Below, piece after piece: positions 30,136-41,185 of a stretch of DNA of 42,746 bases (positions within the stretch are counted from its first letter, which is position 1; every line of letters begins with the position of its first letter). Location of the stretch: the NCBI GenBank assembly GCA_001579985.1, contig LRSR01014648.1, positions 1-42,746 of the forward strand, written 5' to 3'. The notes beneath the pieces were generated by a model. The model was not told the origin of the DNA and did not search any database. It saw nothing but the letters and a program-made list of their open reading frames with translations. The position numbers and the translations under genes were made by a program. Source of the DNA: Hypsibius dujardini. Its lineage: Eukaryota; Tardigrada; Eutardigrada; Parachela; Hypsibiidae.

Positions 30136-30334
30136 ACTCTAATTCCTAAAGTGAGTACCTACCACAAATGCATAACTGCCGTTATCTTCTCGAAAGTCCT
30201 TCCCAATTTCTGGATAGAACTTTATGACATTCATTGTAGGGGGCCCAATAGGCATTCATTTTCAGAAACTCAGAACATTATCGGGAAAATGGGAAGAAAA
30301 TGGGTTTTTACTGCGTAGTAGGGAAAGTTAAACT

Positions 30335-30955
30335 ATGCACCAGGGTTGAAAGTCCAACTACCATCGTTCACTGACAACAACCACACTCTATAGGATACAG
30401 CTATGCCGCGGTTACTTTGAGGGTCGCTCTTTGGGTCCTGGTAGGCCATGGAAGTAAAACGCATCAAATGAGTTTTGACTGATAGTGGGCACATTGCTGC
30501 ACATGTAAAGGCATTGTCGTTTCTATTAATTCGTTCTCTTCCCAAAGGCAATTTCGGTATCTTCCCAACGCTTTCCATTGCAGTTTCCCGTAATTTCCCT
30601 TCAATTGAATTTTTTTTTATTATAATTCCATTTCTAATCGTCTGCAGAAAGTCATCGATAGCAACGGTGCTCGAATTCAATATTAAAAGTTTTTTATCGA
30701 GTCTGTTGATCTGGTCCAGAAAATTTTGTACATATATTGTTGTGTCAACATTTTAAAAGAGTTTTTTGCCGACCTGATTGTTTGATTCTGTGGTGCCGTA
30801 GAGTTTTTGACAGTCCAATAAATCAATCAGCAGCTAACCCAATCAAATGCGTAATTATCCCATATATGGCCTATCAGAACGCAAAGAGCAACCCTCAAAG
30901 TAACCGCGCCACAGCTGTATGCATAAAGTGTGGAATAAAGCATGGTAGTTGTGGT
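30335..30955. mobile_element. Inverted-repeat element, about 620 bp
   Basis: The left arm (about 30335-30475), read on the minus strand, contains ATGGCCTACCAGGACCCAAA then CCTCAAAGTAACCGCG. The right arm (about 30855-30955) contains ATGGCCTATCAGAACGCAAA then the same CCTCAAAGTAACCGCG. The arms are imperfect and the interior has no transposase frame. The right end abuts the element at 30962. Confidence 0.65.
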
Positions 30956-30961
30956 AGTTTG

Positions 30962-31120
30962 TACCGTACCGTCGCAATCGCAAGGGACAGTAGAATGCCA
31001 TAGGACGTGCATTCCGCCCGCCTTGCACCGTATATTTAGACCGGTGTGTGTGTGTGTGTGGGTAAATGTGCTACACTGAGGCGGCGCTTAGCTGTCCCTT
31101 GAGATTGCCACGGTACGGTA
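30962..31120. mobile_element. Short inverted-repeat element, second copy
   Basis: Ends TACCGTACCGTCGCAATCGC and, reversed, TACCGTACCGTGGCAATCTC. The core contains a GTGTGTGTGTGTG tract and CCGTATATTTAGACCGG. It is the reverse complement of the copy at 24048-24193, with small indels. Confidence 0.8.
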
Positions 31121-31124
31121 GTTG

Positions 31125-32815
31125 GTAGTTGTCTTTAGTATCTTTATATATTTATTTAGTAGCTTCGTAATTGTATTTTTTATTATTCAGTTTTATATAG
31201 TTTTCATTAAGTAATTACGTAGTTGTATATACTTTCTAATTGCAGTTTTTTAGTTTATAATTTGTATTAACTTAGTTGTGATTATTTTTAGCGGTTCAAA
31301 AAAATAGATATGAACTAATCACATGGTGACCATTATTTTCCAGTTTCTTATTACAAGCTTAATGATTATCATACAGTATGTAATGATTGATATTATTATA
31401 TTATACTATATATTTATCATGATACTCTATATATGTGTAAACAGATAGTTTACCGGGTGCGGGAAAGCTTTTTGCACTGGCCTTCGCAGGCCCTCGCCTA
31501 AACTGTGTGTGCTATCGATGAAATATTTTCTGCACTGGAAAGCCCACTTTGATGGCTATCCGAATCACTTTCAAAATCAAAGTTCAAGTTGTTAAATCAG
31601 AAGTTGTTTCGGAAAACCCAAGGACCAACACTGTTATAGTTTGTCCCATGGACCGTATTTCAGATCTCCCTCAACTTTAAAGCGAATCTAAAAAACCAAA
31701 ACAGCAAACTATAGATTTATGTCAGTGTACTGTACAAGAAAAAAATCAGAAATATTCAATTAATCGTGCACCACTAAATTGAGGGAGACCTTTTTAAAAA
31801 AAAATGTAAAAATGTTCAGACTCAAAAGTGGTGTACGGGTCCACGCTAATAACTTTCTCAATTGTTATCCGATTGGGATAATTTTAATTACATTAAAGAG
31901 CCCAATTATTGCACCCCTTTTTTACTGAAAAATAATGTTTGTTGTTGCATTTTGGGTCTCCAATTTTGATCTAAAGTTAGAGATGCATGATTTAAAAAAT
32001 TGGCTGAACTTGACCCTGCGACGTTTTCTTTTTTCTCAAAACCAAAGTTGCCGTTTAATTGATTTTTTTCTTTTGCATGGGATAGCCCCATCAAATTACT
32101 ACAACATACGTGTTGTAACTTTTTGTTGCTCACGCTCTGCTTCGAGAAATGCAAACCAGTTTTGATCTGGGTCAACGAATTTGACAAAGTCTGCCATTAA
32201 CCGGGCCACGCTTAATTTCTAGGTGCTGCCACAAACCAAAGCATAGCACCTGTCCTGCTCCTGTCCCAACGTCGAACCTAGCAAATGTTTCACAGACCTA
32301 TATGTCTTCTTTCGAAATAAAACATAACTTTTTTTATCAGTTCATATAGGGCTACATTCAGCAATTTTTGTTTTGTGCAAAAATGAGCCCCGCAGCCGGT
32401 AATGTTAGGGAATGCAGACTCGAAGAGCTAAAAAACATTCAGTTAGGAACTTGACGAGAAGAAACACTCGCGGACAAACTAAAAGCCCAAAACAGAAAGT
32501 TAGTAGCACAGTGGTGTGCAGAATAGTACTGTAGTGTTTAAAACACCACTGTGGGTCAAGATTCAGCAAGGTCAATTTGTATTTTCAGTACTCATGGAAT
32601 TGATCATAATAATTAAAAATTAAAATAATTTTCATATTCTTAATTAAAAACATAAATGCAAATACAAACTAAAAACTACAATTCGAAAGTATACAATTAC
32701 GCAACTACTAAATAATAAAAACTACAACTGAAAAATACAACTACGAAACTACAACTACGAAACTACAACTGCGAAACTACAACTACGAAACTACTAACTA
32801 CAAACTACAACTGCA
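31125..32815. mobile_element. Possible long foldback element, about 1.7 kb
   Basis: The segment 31125-31290 (TAGTAGCTTCGTAATTGTAT, CTTTCTAATTGCAGTTTTT) is an imperfect reverse complement of about 32590-32790 (GTATACAATTACGCAACTAC, AAAAACTACAATTCGAAAG). At 32700-32815 the right arm is drawn out into a tandem ACTACAACTACGAAACTAC repeat. The interior (31300-32580) shows no transposase frame. The ends are not sharp, so the element call is tentative. Confidence 0.5.
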
Positions 32816-32964
32816 ATATAATATGTTTTATACATACGCCACAGTATAACCGTTCACACGAATCTGGTTATGCAGTGTGATGAGATGGAAAAATGTAATT
32901 CTATGCAGATAAACAGATAAACAGACTCAGATCAAATTCAGTTTCAGAACTTAAACTCATACGA
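32816..32964. other. Short spacer, no gene seen
   Basis: AT-rich, leading into the CAGACA tract. Confidence 0.4.
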
Positions 32965-33260
32965 AAAAAACACAGACACAGACACAGACACGCGTACATA
33001 AATTTAGACCTACACCAAGACCTAATCCCTGAAACAAACCCATAGAGTAACACAAACCTGAGATACAGACACTGGCACAAACACAGACACAGACACAGAC
33101 ACAAACACAGACACAGACACAGACACAGACACAGACACACGTACATAAATTTAAACCTACACCAAAACCTGAACCCTGAACCAAACCCATACAGTAACAC
33201 AAACCTGAGATACAGACACTGGCACAAACACTAGCACAGACACTGACACAAAAACACATT
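32965..33260. repeat. CAGACA tract with a 149-bp tandem duplication
   Basis: Two blocks of ACACAGACACAGAC are each followed by the same complex segment (GTACATAAATTTAGACCTAC, ACACAAACCTGAGATACAGA), about 149 bp apart. Cys/Val-rich minus-strand frames here are artefacts of the repeat. Confidence 0.85.
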
Positions 33261-33447
33261 CACAGATAGTAACACAGATATCAACATGGACATAAACAGT
33301 TAGAGAGTTAAAAAGTTAAAAACCCGTGAAAATACGGCTCGTTACGAATTGAGATATACCTCAAGCGAGAAAACTACTGCTCCAAATGCTTCGAAAGAAA
33401 CATTAATTTTGCGGCTTTTGCGAGCGCGAAGCGCGAGCAATAGCTTG

Positions 33448-33748
33448 TACAGTACTATTCCTATACAGTAACTCCATAACTCCAACTCCAACATGGCCCC
33501 CGGTACCCCATGACCTGACAGTACTATACCTTTACAGTACTGTTCCTATACAGTAACTCCATAACTCCAACTCCAACATGGCCCCCGGTACTCTATGACC
33601 TGACAGTACTATACCTATACAGTACTATACTTATACAGTAACTCCATAACTCCAACTCCAGCATGGCCCCCGGTACCCCATAGCCTGACAGTACTATACC
33701 TATACAGTACTGTTCCTATACAGTAACTCCATAACTCCAATTCCATAT
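33448..33748 (-). repeat. 85-bp satellite, cluster 3 (reverse orientation)
   Basis: ACTCCATAACTCCAACTCCA recurs at 33471, 33556 and 33641, and in altered form at 33726, exactly 85 bp apart. Units are the reverse complement of cluster 1. The cluster ends 40 bp before the DnaJ fragment. Confidence 0.9.
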
Positions 33749-33784
33749 CGATATTTCACATCAATTTATAAGCTTTGTGTCAAA

Positions 33785-34455
33785 ACTCGCCAGTAGTGGC
33801 TACAGGCCGTGCTCCGGGTCAAGAAATGCACCACATTCTACCAGGTCCTCTTTATGGAGAAGGATTCCTTCTCAGAAGTGGTCTTGAAAAAGCAGTACCA
33901 GAAGTTGGCGTTGGTGCTGCATTCCGATAAAAACAAGGCTCCTGGAATGACCTCAAGTCGGAACTGGACAGTTATCTGTCTGTCTATCTTTCTATCACCC
34001 TAGCGTTTCATATATTTTAATTTGTCTCCCTTTTCTTTTCAGCTCGGCATTCCAGCGGTTTCACTCTCTTCCTCCAGCTCTCACCCCTCTTCCTCTTTCT
34101 CGGCCTGAGCCTTCTCTCATCCCTCACCTACACCGAACCGGTCTCCAACCTCCAACGGTCCCTCAAATATCCCCACCAGTACCTGACCCGTAACCTGAAC
34201 GTCCGTTTCTACTTGAAAGACGACATCCACACCAAACTCACCAACAAGGAGATGTTGACCATCGAGACCAGCGTAGAGGAGCTTTACCTCAACAACCTTA
34301 AGGAGTCGTGCCTGCGTGAACGCGCCTACAAGGAGAACGTCATGTGGCTTGGCCGGCTTTATGGGAATCATAAACTCGCTCAAAAAGGCCGAGAACTAGA
34401 GACACCGTCGTGTGATACGCTCTCGCGGGCTTATAACAAATTAGCTTCAGTCTGA
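33785..34455 (+). pseudogene. DNAJB12/B14-like copy lacking the middle exon
   Basis: Exon 1 (to about 33944) encodes the J-domain start. Its His-Pro-Asp is changed to His-Ser-Asp (LVLHSDKNKAPG), and the GT donor is lost (CCTGGAATGA). The sequence then runs through what is intron 1 in the 14-kb copy straight into intron 2 sequence; exon 2 is gone. Exon 3 (34043-34455) is fully open: hydrophobic span, DUF1977-type block (YLKDDIHTKLTNKEMLTIET) and an end with SCDTLSRAYNKLASV before TGA. Exon 3 alone looks healthier than in the 14-kb copy, but without a working J domain the gene cannot act as an Hsp70 co-chaperone. Confidence 0.75.
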
Positions 34456-35117
34456 TTTTTTGGTTTATATAAAAATGTTGTCTGGATGCATACAGTAGAT
34501 GGTTGTTCCGTTTTCGCCGCTGTTTTAAAACTGAATTCCGAATTATTTGTTCAATCGTGCGTGTGGCTGAGCAGTGTTTTCAGACATTTGCTTTCGAGAA
34601 ACCGGTTTCGTGTTTTTAGATTACTCTCTCTCTCGGCTTTGTGGTTTTTGTGCTAAAATTGTTGCTTTGGGCTTTTATTCTGTGTTATAATTAACTAATT
34701 CGCATCTCTGTGATATTGTTACATCCGACGTATCTTTCCGTATGGCGGCTGCACTCGATGAAATTAGAGAAATGATTTCCTCCAAAATGTATAGAGTGCT
34801 TATCACTCACAACCTCCGTCGGAATTAGATGGAGTAGAAGTGAATCGAAAAAGATTGTGCCTATCTTCAGCAAGGATAAGTTCGTCTTCTCTGTTTACTT
34901 TGACTTTGTAGAAAGTGCGCTCCGTTGTGATAAATTGTGCAAATAACTTTCTGGTCTTCCATATCGTTTCTTACACTGCAAACGTTTAAACTGCGAGGAG
35001 TAACCTCTTTGGGTCGAACTTCATTGGGAGTTGTGTACGCTAGCTTATAATATATCTGCTTCTTCTACCATCCTTGCCTGCCTGTAATACCTCTTTACTC
35101 TCGATCTGGAGTGCTAC
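34456..35117 (+). promoter_or_regulatory. Conserved 5' flank of kinase copy 4
   Basis: Aligned with the flanks of copies 2, 3 and the next one: GTGGCTGAGCAGTGTTTTCA, CTTTTATTCTGTGTTATAAT, AACTTTCTGGTCTTCC, CGTTTAAACTGCGAGGAGTA, GGGTCGAACTTCATTGGG and GTGTACGCTAGCT. The ATG follows about 75 bp after the last block. Confidence 0.5.
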
Positions 35118-38000
35118 ATGGATGAACATGTGACCAATTCGTCTATGGATGAAGTCATGGATGAAATTGGGGAGGGGATACACGATATTGTTTTCAAAGA
35201 CAGCGATGGTTTGAAAAATGCCTGTCGTCCTATTGTTAGCATACGGTTCAATATTTCACAAAAGAAGGCGTTTTACTGGGCCTGTCGTCCTAGCACTGAG
35301 TATGGATATCGGGATCACAGATTTGGCAGATGGGACGGTGTTTGTCAAGTGAAAGCTCCTGATCTCATTCCCCGTGGAGACCCTGCCAGAACATTTGCGT
35401 TAAAAATTCTGGTTGATAGACGCAGACCAAGCGAAACCAGAACTGGAGAATTGAAAAACCTCTTACAACCCAGGTGTTGCGCACTTATGGAATTCTGTAG
35501 CGGGAAGACGCTTACCAAATTCATCGAGAGCAACAAGATGTATTGCTCAACTAATGTCCTTGTCGACTATACGTTTCAGCTGGCTTCAGGTCTTCGTTAC
35601 CTTCATGAAAACATGGAGTTCATTCACGGACACGTAGTACCAACAAGCATACTGACGAAAGACTCAACGGGAAAAAAACTAAAAATTGCTAATCTCGATT
35701 GCGCAATCCAGCGCAATTCTGCGAGATCGTCAAAGGAGAAAATGAAAAATGTTAATGAATTAACAACACTTACTTTTGACTAATGTCCTTTCATGTCACC
35801 AGAAATGATGCCGTGGATCTCTTACGGTGACGAGAAAAATCGACGACCTTTAAGCTTTTCAACCGACATATGGAGCCTGGGGTGTGTGGTCTTGGACATG
35901 TATCTAGTGCGGGAGGGACAGCCGGGATTGAAGCTCGACATAGATCTATTTGACCTTCAAACTATTCGGGGGCACCTGTATGAAGGATTTCCTCTAATAC
36001 CCCAAATCCCAAAAGATATGCCAGATGAAATGAAGGTTCTGGCCGGTCATTGTCTAAAAGTCAATCCAGACGAACGTCCAACCGCTGCGACTTTGCTGAA
36101 TTACGCTGACGGCGCGTCTTTGATGCTGAAGGCATTTAACCTGCGAGAAATTACGGCAACGACCATGGTTTATGACGAGGATAGAAGCTCTGGTACATTT
36201 ATATACACACTTAAAGACTGCTTTAGTGACCTAAAATTTGGGTTTCGTCGTTTCCCCGCTGGCTACGCTCACCGTTTTAGGACATATCGGGCTAATGGAT
36301 GTATTTACACGGTAGACGCATTTTACTTGGATGATGGTAATCCAGTCGAAAAGCATGCCGGAAACCAGGCATGTAGACTTCTTTTTGAAAACGTAACTGA
36401 CGCCAGGTCGGAAGAGTTAAGACCCCTATTACAACTTAAGCATCCAAACATTCTTCAATATATTGTTATCGGTTACGCAAATAATCGCAGCATTCAAGAC
36501 AGCCATTATTGCTTACTCATGGAGTGGTGCAGCGGGATCACGTTGAGAGACTTTATTGTGGGCAACTCTACACATTGTTCTACCGAACGGATTGTCAAAT
36601 ATACGACTCAGGTGGCTTCCGCTCTTCATTACCTGCATGAAGAAATTGATACAGCTAAAATTATTCATGGAGACATAACATCTTCAAGCATCATGATGAA
36701 GGAGTCCACGGACGAAAATCTTAAGATTATTGCCATTGAAGGAGCATTCCAGCAACCACGTGGACTGAGGCCGTCGAAGAAGGAATTCAACGTGAACGGA
36801 TCATATTATTTCATGTCACCAGAAATGGCGGTGTGGCTTGATCGGTCTTCTCGAAAAGTAACTCCACCAACTCCAGACTCTCCAACTGACATATATAGTT
36901 TAGGGTGTGTGGTCATGGACATGTATTTCGCGAGTCAAGGGCAGGCTTTGTGGCCGGATCACGATGATACAAGTCTTCGTTGTGCTATGCAAAGTGAACA
37001 TCCTTTAACACCTCGTATGCCGGAAAATGTGCCCGATGAGCTCAAGGTTCTGGGCCGCCAATGTCTGCAGATTAACCCAAACGATCGTCCAACCGCAACG
37101 ACTTTGCTGAAGTACACTGACCGAATGTACTTCAAATGTGCGGAAGATGGGATTCAGTATTATTTACCCAATTCAAAGAAACTGCTTGGCAATATTGGCG
37201 CATTCGGAGTTGTGCATCGAGTTGATGCCTTTTCGGTCGGGGCAGACCTCGTTAAGCAGAGCAAACGATACTTGGCGTTGAAAACCTTCTTTCAAAAATT
37301 GGAGCAGGACGAAATCGAGAAAATCGAATCAACTCTCCTAAAACTAGATCATCCCAATATTGTCAAGTACCTCGCAACCGGATTTTTTGAGGATGATTGC
37401 CAATTCACGATCATCATGGAATGCTGCAGTGGTGGTACGCTCACACAGGCAGCTAAAATGGGTTTGTCGTTTGAAAAGCAAAAAAACTACTTGAACCAGC
37501 TGATCTGTGGTATGTATTTCCTCCACATGGAAAATAACCCGCCCATCGTGCACAAAGATCTGAAAGGCATGAACGTCGTTTTCTCGGATGACAATAAAAC
37601 TGTGCTGAAAATATGTGACGTAGACAGCTGTAGTGTCAGCCGAAGAGTCGAGCAGCAGTCGGTCATTTCTCGGGTGCGCTTCACCCCGGGATTCGTATCG
37701 CCAGAACTGTTGAAGTGGGCGACCATGTTTAATACCACGGGTTCGTACCTTGTCGGCCGGGCCACAGATATCTGGAGTTTAGGAGCGGTGGTTCTCGAAA
37801 TGTACTACCGAGGAAAGCTGCCCGATATCCCGTCGTTCCAGCGTGGTAACATCCCGAAAACCACAGCCGTCGTCGACGCGAACGTGGACATTCTGGCTAT
37901 TGGGAAAGAACTGTTGGCCTTTGCAAAGAAGTGTTTGGTGAACGATCCGAAGAAGCGTCCAAGCATAAAACAATTGCAGGACAAGTTTTTCAAGGGGTAA
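35118..38000 (+). pseudogene. Triple-kinase-domain gene, copy 4, interrupted in domain 1
   Basis: The frame runs from ATG 35118 to TAA 38000 (961 codons) with one in-frame TAA at 35781-35783, where copies 2 and 3 have a Lys codon (AAA). Domain 1 is further damaged: about 20 residues between LLQ and LMEFCSG are missing, and the AFYWA/CRP region is partly duplicated. From the ATG at 35793 domains 2 and 3 are open for 735 residues. Domain 2 has HGDITSSS and AIE for DFG. Domain 3 has GAFGVV, the LALKTF Lys, HKDLKGMN, CDVDS, SPE and TDIWSLG. It may be a pseudogene, a shorter two-domain protein started downstream, or a stop-readthrough gene. Confidence 0.75.
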
Positions 38001-38396
38001 GACGTCACGTCTTTGTGAAATATGGGCTGAGCTAATAATTGTTTACTGTCCAACAAAATCAACTTTTTATGTCTGGCCTATCTTAATATTTAAATATACA
38101 GAACATTATTACTGCAATACTATTTAAATACTACATACATAAGTACTAGTAGTACTACACTGTGGAATATATATTTCTTCTATTATACCTACAGTACTTC
38201 TATTATTGTCCTACTTTTGTTACTATAAATAATTGGTATTATATCTTAATATATTAATAAATAATAGACGCGTGATGCTGGTGCCCCATTTCTATACACT
38301 CAGTTTTAGTCCAATATTCCGGCCATTTCTCAATTCAAGTCCAGTGGGACTTTTCCTTCACCAACAGAAAATTTCCTGAATATGTTTGCCTCTCAT
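38001..38396. repeat. 3' flank of kinase copy 4, truncated
   Basis: Matches 18944-19340: post-stop block, AT tract, AATAAA at 38256-38261 and CCAGTGGGACTTTTCCTT. Homology breaks at about 38396 (GCCTCTCA), where a drebrin-like exon starts instead of the SPEN-linked flank. Confidence 0.7.
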
Positions 38397-39343
38397 GCGT
38401 TTAGAAACGGAATGGGATTGAAGAATGGCGGTGCTGGAAGTCGTCAGCATCACGTGGTTGATAGCGCCGCTCGAAGCAACAGCAAGGATGCTCACACTGT
38501 GGTGGCTGGACCGCCGGCCGTGAACGCGTGGGAGACTGGATTGCCGGTCCGACCGCAGAGTGACGACGAGGGCGAGACCAACGAGGATGAATGGAACGGT
38601 AAAATGAATTGAAATACTTGTGGGATAGTTAACAGACAGACAAACAGATAAGCGGCAGACACATAGACACACAGACAGACACACAGGCAGACAGACAGTC
38701 GTTTAGACAGACAGACATTTATATCTCGTTTTATATTTTACGGAAAACGACTGAATGTACAAATCATCTACTCGTATGCTTTCAGACAACGGACAACATC
38801 CAATCGCATTGAGTCCGACGGCGGGCTTTACAAGCAGCGGGCAGCGGCCGCAGTGGATTGCGAGCCAGAGCGTTGTATGACTATCAAGCCGGTAAGCGGA
38901 GACTTACCTAAATAAATGTCTATTTAATATGAATTTGACTTATATCTCCCATCTCGTCTTTTTTCTAGCCGATGAGGATGAGATCTCATTTGATCCCGGG
39001 GATGTGATCAAACAGATCGATAAAATTGATGCCGGTACGCATATACGCAATATGTATCATCCATAGATCAACAATAAGACAGGCAGACAGACAGGCAGGC
39101 AGGCAGGCAGGCAGGCAGGTAGGCAGGCAGGCAGGCAGGTAGACGGACAGACAGATAGACAGATAGAGACAGGCAGGCAGCAGACACAGAAAGACGGTGA
39201 CGCACAGGCATGCCTACAACTAGGCAGGCAGACAGACAGACTGACATAAGCAGATATTCTTTATTGCAGGTTGGTACCGGGGAATGGCGGTCAACGGCAA
39301 GTACGGCCTCTTCCCGGCAAACTATGTCGAAATGATTTCCTAG
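38397..39343 (+). CDS. Drebrin-like (DBNL/Abp1-type) protein, C-terminal exons with SH3 domain
   Basis: Exons: about 38397-38598 (Ser/Gly and acidic linker, ending EDEWN), 38786-38891, 38969-39034 and 39270-39343 with TAG, all with GT-AG introns. The end encodes RARALYDYQA, then DEDEISFDPGDVIKQIDKID and WYRGMAVNGKYGLFPANYVE plus MIS. This is a C-terminal SH3 domain as in drebrin-like and cortactin proteins, which link actin to endocytosis; RALYDYQA and the terminal NYVE favour DBNL. Exon 2 must shift frame once between SSGQRPQWIA and RARALYDYQA, so the copy may be broken. The actin-binding N-terminus is absent because the fragment begins at a duplication junction. Introns carry ACAG repeats. 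Confidence 0.65.
38631..38722 (-). repeat. ACAG repeat in drebrin-like intron 1
   Basis: ACAGACAA, ACAGACAC and ACAGGCAG units between the splice sites at 38599 and 38785. Confidence 0.85.
39075..39245 (-). repeat. ACAG/GCAG repeat in drebrin-like intron 3
   Basis: Long GGCAGGCAG and ACAGACAG runs between splice sites at 39035 and 39269. Confidence 0.9.
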
Positions 39344-40078
39344 AGTTTCCGCTTCTGTGATGGGATGCATTTCGTTCGACTTGATCAGATTGGCATGTAG
39401 AACTGAACGACGGCTTGTGTGTTTGCTTCAATATGCTTGTTTTTGATTTTTTAATTTTCACCCACGGCCATTTCCGTTTTCCTTCTCTTTGGCGTACAGC
39501 TTTTTTCAGAGACCCATTTTTTCATTACTATTTTCGTTTTTTTGTAAAACTTTTGTTCCAGTGTCGCACTGTGCTTGAAATGAAGCATTCATCACATACG
39601 AGTAACTTTCTTTCTGATTGCTTGGGCTTGCAGTCATGACTGACTGGGTCTGCAATCATGACTTGCTTTTTGGCTGTCTGCTTATATAACCTTTCTATCT
39701 AGTGGAAGAAACGGGGAGTTTGGCGTCTGAGTCGATGCTCTTTACGCGTCATCTGGCGGCCGATGTCTGTTAGGTAGTCGGGCAGGCATACAGACAGACA
39801 TACGGACAAACAGTCAGCCAGTCAAACAAACAGACAAACAGAGAGACAGAGAGACAGAGAGACAGAGAAACAGAGACAGACAGACAAAAAAACAGATAAA
39901 CATACAGGCAGTTCTGTCTACTTGGTATCTCAATCTTTCACAAGTCCCGGAGCCCCCGGCGGCACCTGGGCGAACACACGTACTCGGTGCTACTACTATC
40001 AGTTACGGATTACTGTTGGGAAATCCTTAAGAGACTATTTACGGGACCCTCATGGCCGCCTACATTGTCACACTTAGA
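39344..40078. other. Spacer with ACAG/GAGACAGA repeat, no complete gene seen
   Basis: A repeat at about 39788-39912 (ACAGACAT, GAGACAGA units) separates the drebrin-like 3' end from the PHD exons. Nothing else coding could be supported. Confidence 0.45.
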
Positions 40079-40305
40079 TAATCCCCCACACACTCGGTGC
40101 TCGATCTGCCTGTGGGATGAATATGACATGGAAGCCGACGCGGTGGTGCAGTGCGACTCGTGTGGCGTCGCGGTGCACGAGGCCTGCTACGGCGTCCTGG
40201 GGAAGGAGCTGGAGGAGGTGCACACCAACGATAAGAATGAGGATGTCGTGTCCAGTACGGACACAATGCCTTGGTAGGTACTGGTCTGGACTGTCTATCT
40301 GCCGG

Positions 40306-40329
40306 CCTACCTGCCTGCCTGCCTGCCTG

Positions 40330-40366
<37 letters not shown>

Positions 40367-40396
40367 GCCTGCCTGCCTACCTGCCTGTATATGGGT

Positions 40397-40428
<32 letters not shown>

Positions 40429-40440
40429 TTGTTTGTTCTC
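40306..40440 (+). repeat. TGTC/TGCC repeat in PHD-gene intron
   Basis: GCCTGCCT and GTCTGTCT runs directly after the donor at 40274. Confidence 0.9.
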
Positions 40441-41089
40441 GTATTTGCCTGCCCGAGCGCCTGTCCGTCTTTGTAGCTGATTCTGGCGTCTTTTCTCCCA
40501 ATCAGTCTCTAATACTGTCTTCGCATTTGTTTGACTTGAGCGAAAATGACCGTGAAGATCACTTTTCAGGACAAGACCCGCGACCGGTGGTGAACGCCAA
40601 GCCCCTCCTCGAAAATTTCCACTCCTCCAAGCCGGACTTCCGGCCTGAATTTGTCGCCCACGTCTACAAGCGTGAGAAGATGATCTGCGACTACCTCGAG
40701 CGCATGGAGGTGGCTAAACGCGAACGGGAGGAGTTTGGAAAAGCTCGAAAGGAGCGACCTGATCCTTCTCGCGGGAAGCCAGCCGCGAAGCGGGCCCTGG
40801 CTCAGCTGAACGCGGCGAAAGAGTCGCTACGCAGTGTGATGACTCCGTTCATGATTCACATGGAGAAAAAGTATCCAATGAAAAAGCCGGCTTCACCGCG
40901 GCGATGTCATATGAAGGCGGAGCTGGGGGCTGACGGTGTCGGGAAGGAAGATCGAGCCGCGGTGTAAGGCATGCAAAAGCACTGCCATCCCGCAGCGAAT
41001 GGTGCAGTGTGGGGATTGTCACAATCGCTTCCATTTGAAATGTCTGGACCCCCGCTGACCACCATGCCGAACCTGCGCCAGAAAGGTTG

Positions 41090-41185
41090 GTCTGTCTGTC
41101 TGTCTGTCTGTCCATCTGCCTGTCTTTCTGTCTATCTGTCTGTCTGTCTGCCTGTCTACCTGTCTGTCTTTCTGTCTGTCGCCGG
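41090..41185 (+). repeat. TGTC repeat in PHD-gene second intron
   Basis: GTCTGTCT units fill almost the whole intron between the donor at 41085 and the next PHD exon. Confidence 0.9.

Noticed and set aside
32901-33259. Cys/Val-rich minus-strand open frames
   Set aside because: They are translations of the CAGACA repeat; every frame of such a repeat stays open.
40329-40480. Ser-Val-Cys-Leu repeat peptides from TGTC tracts, here and at 39068-39370 and 41087-41229
   Set aside because: They are microsatellite artefacts located between splice sites.
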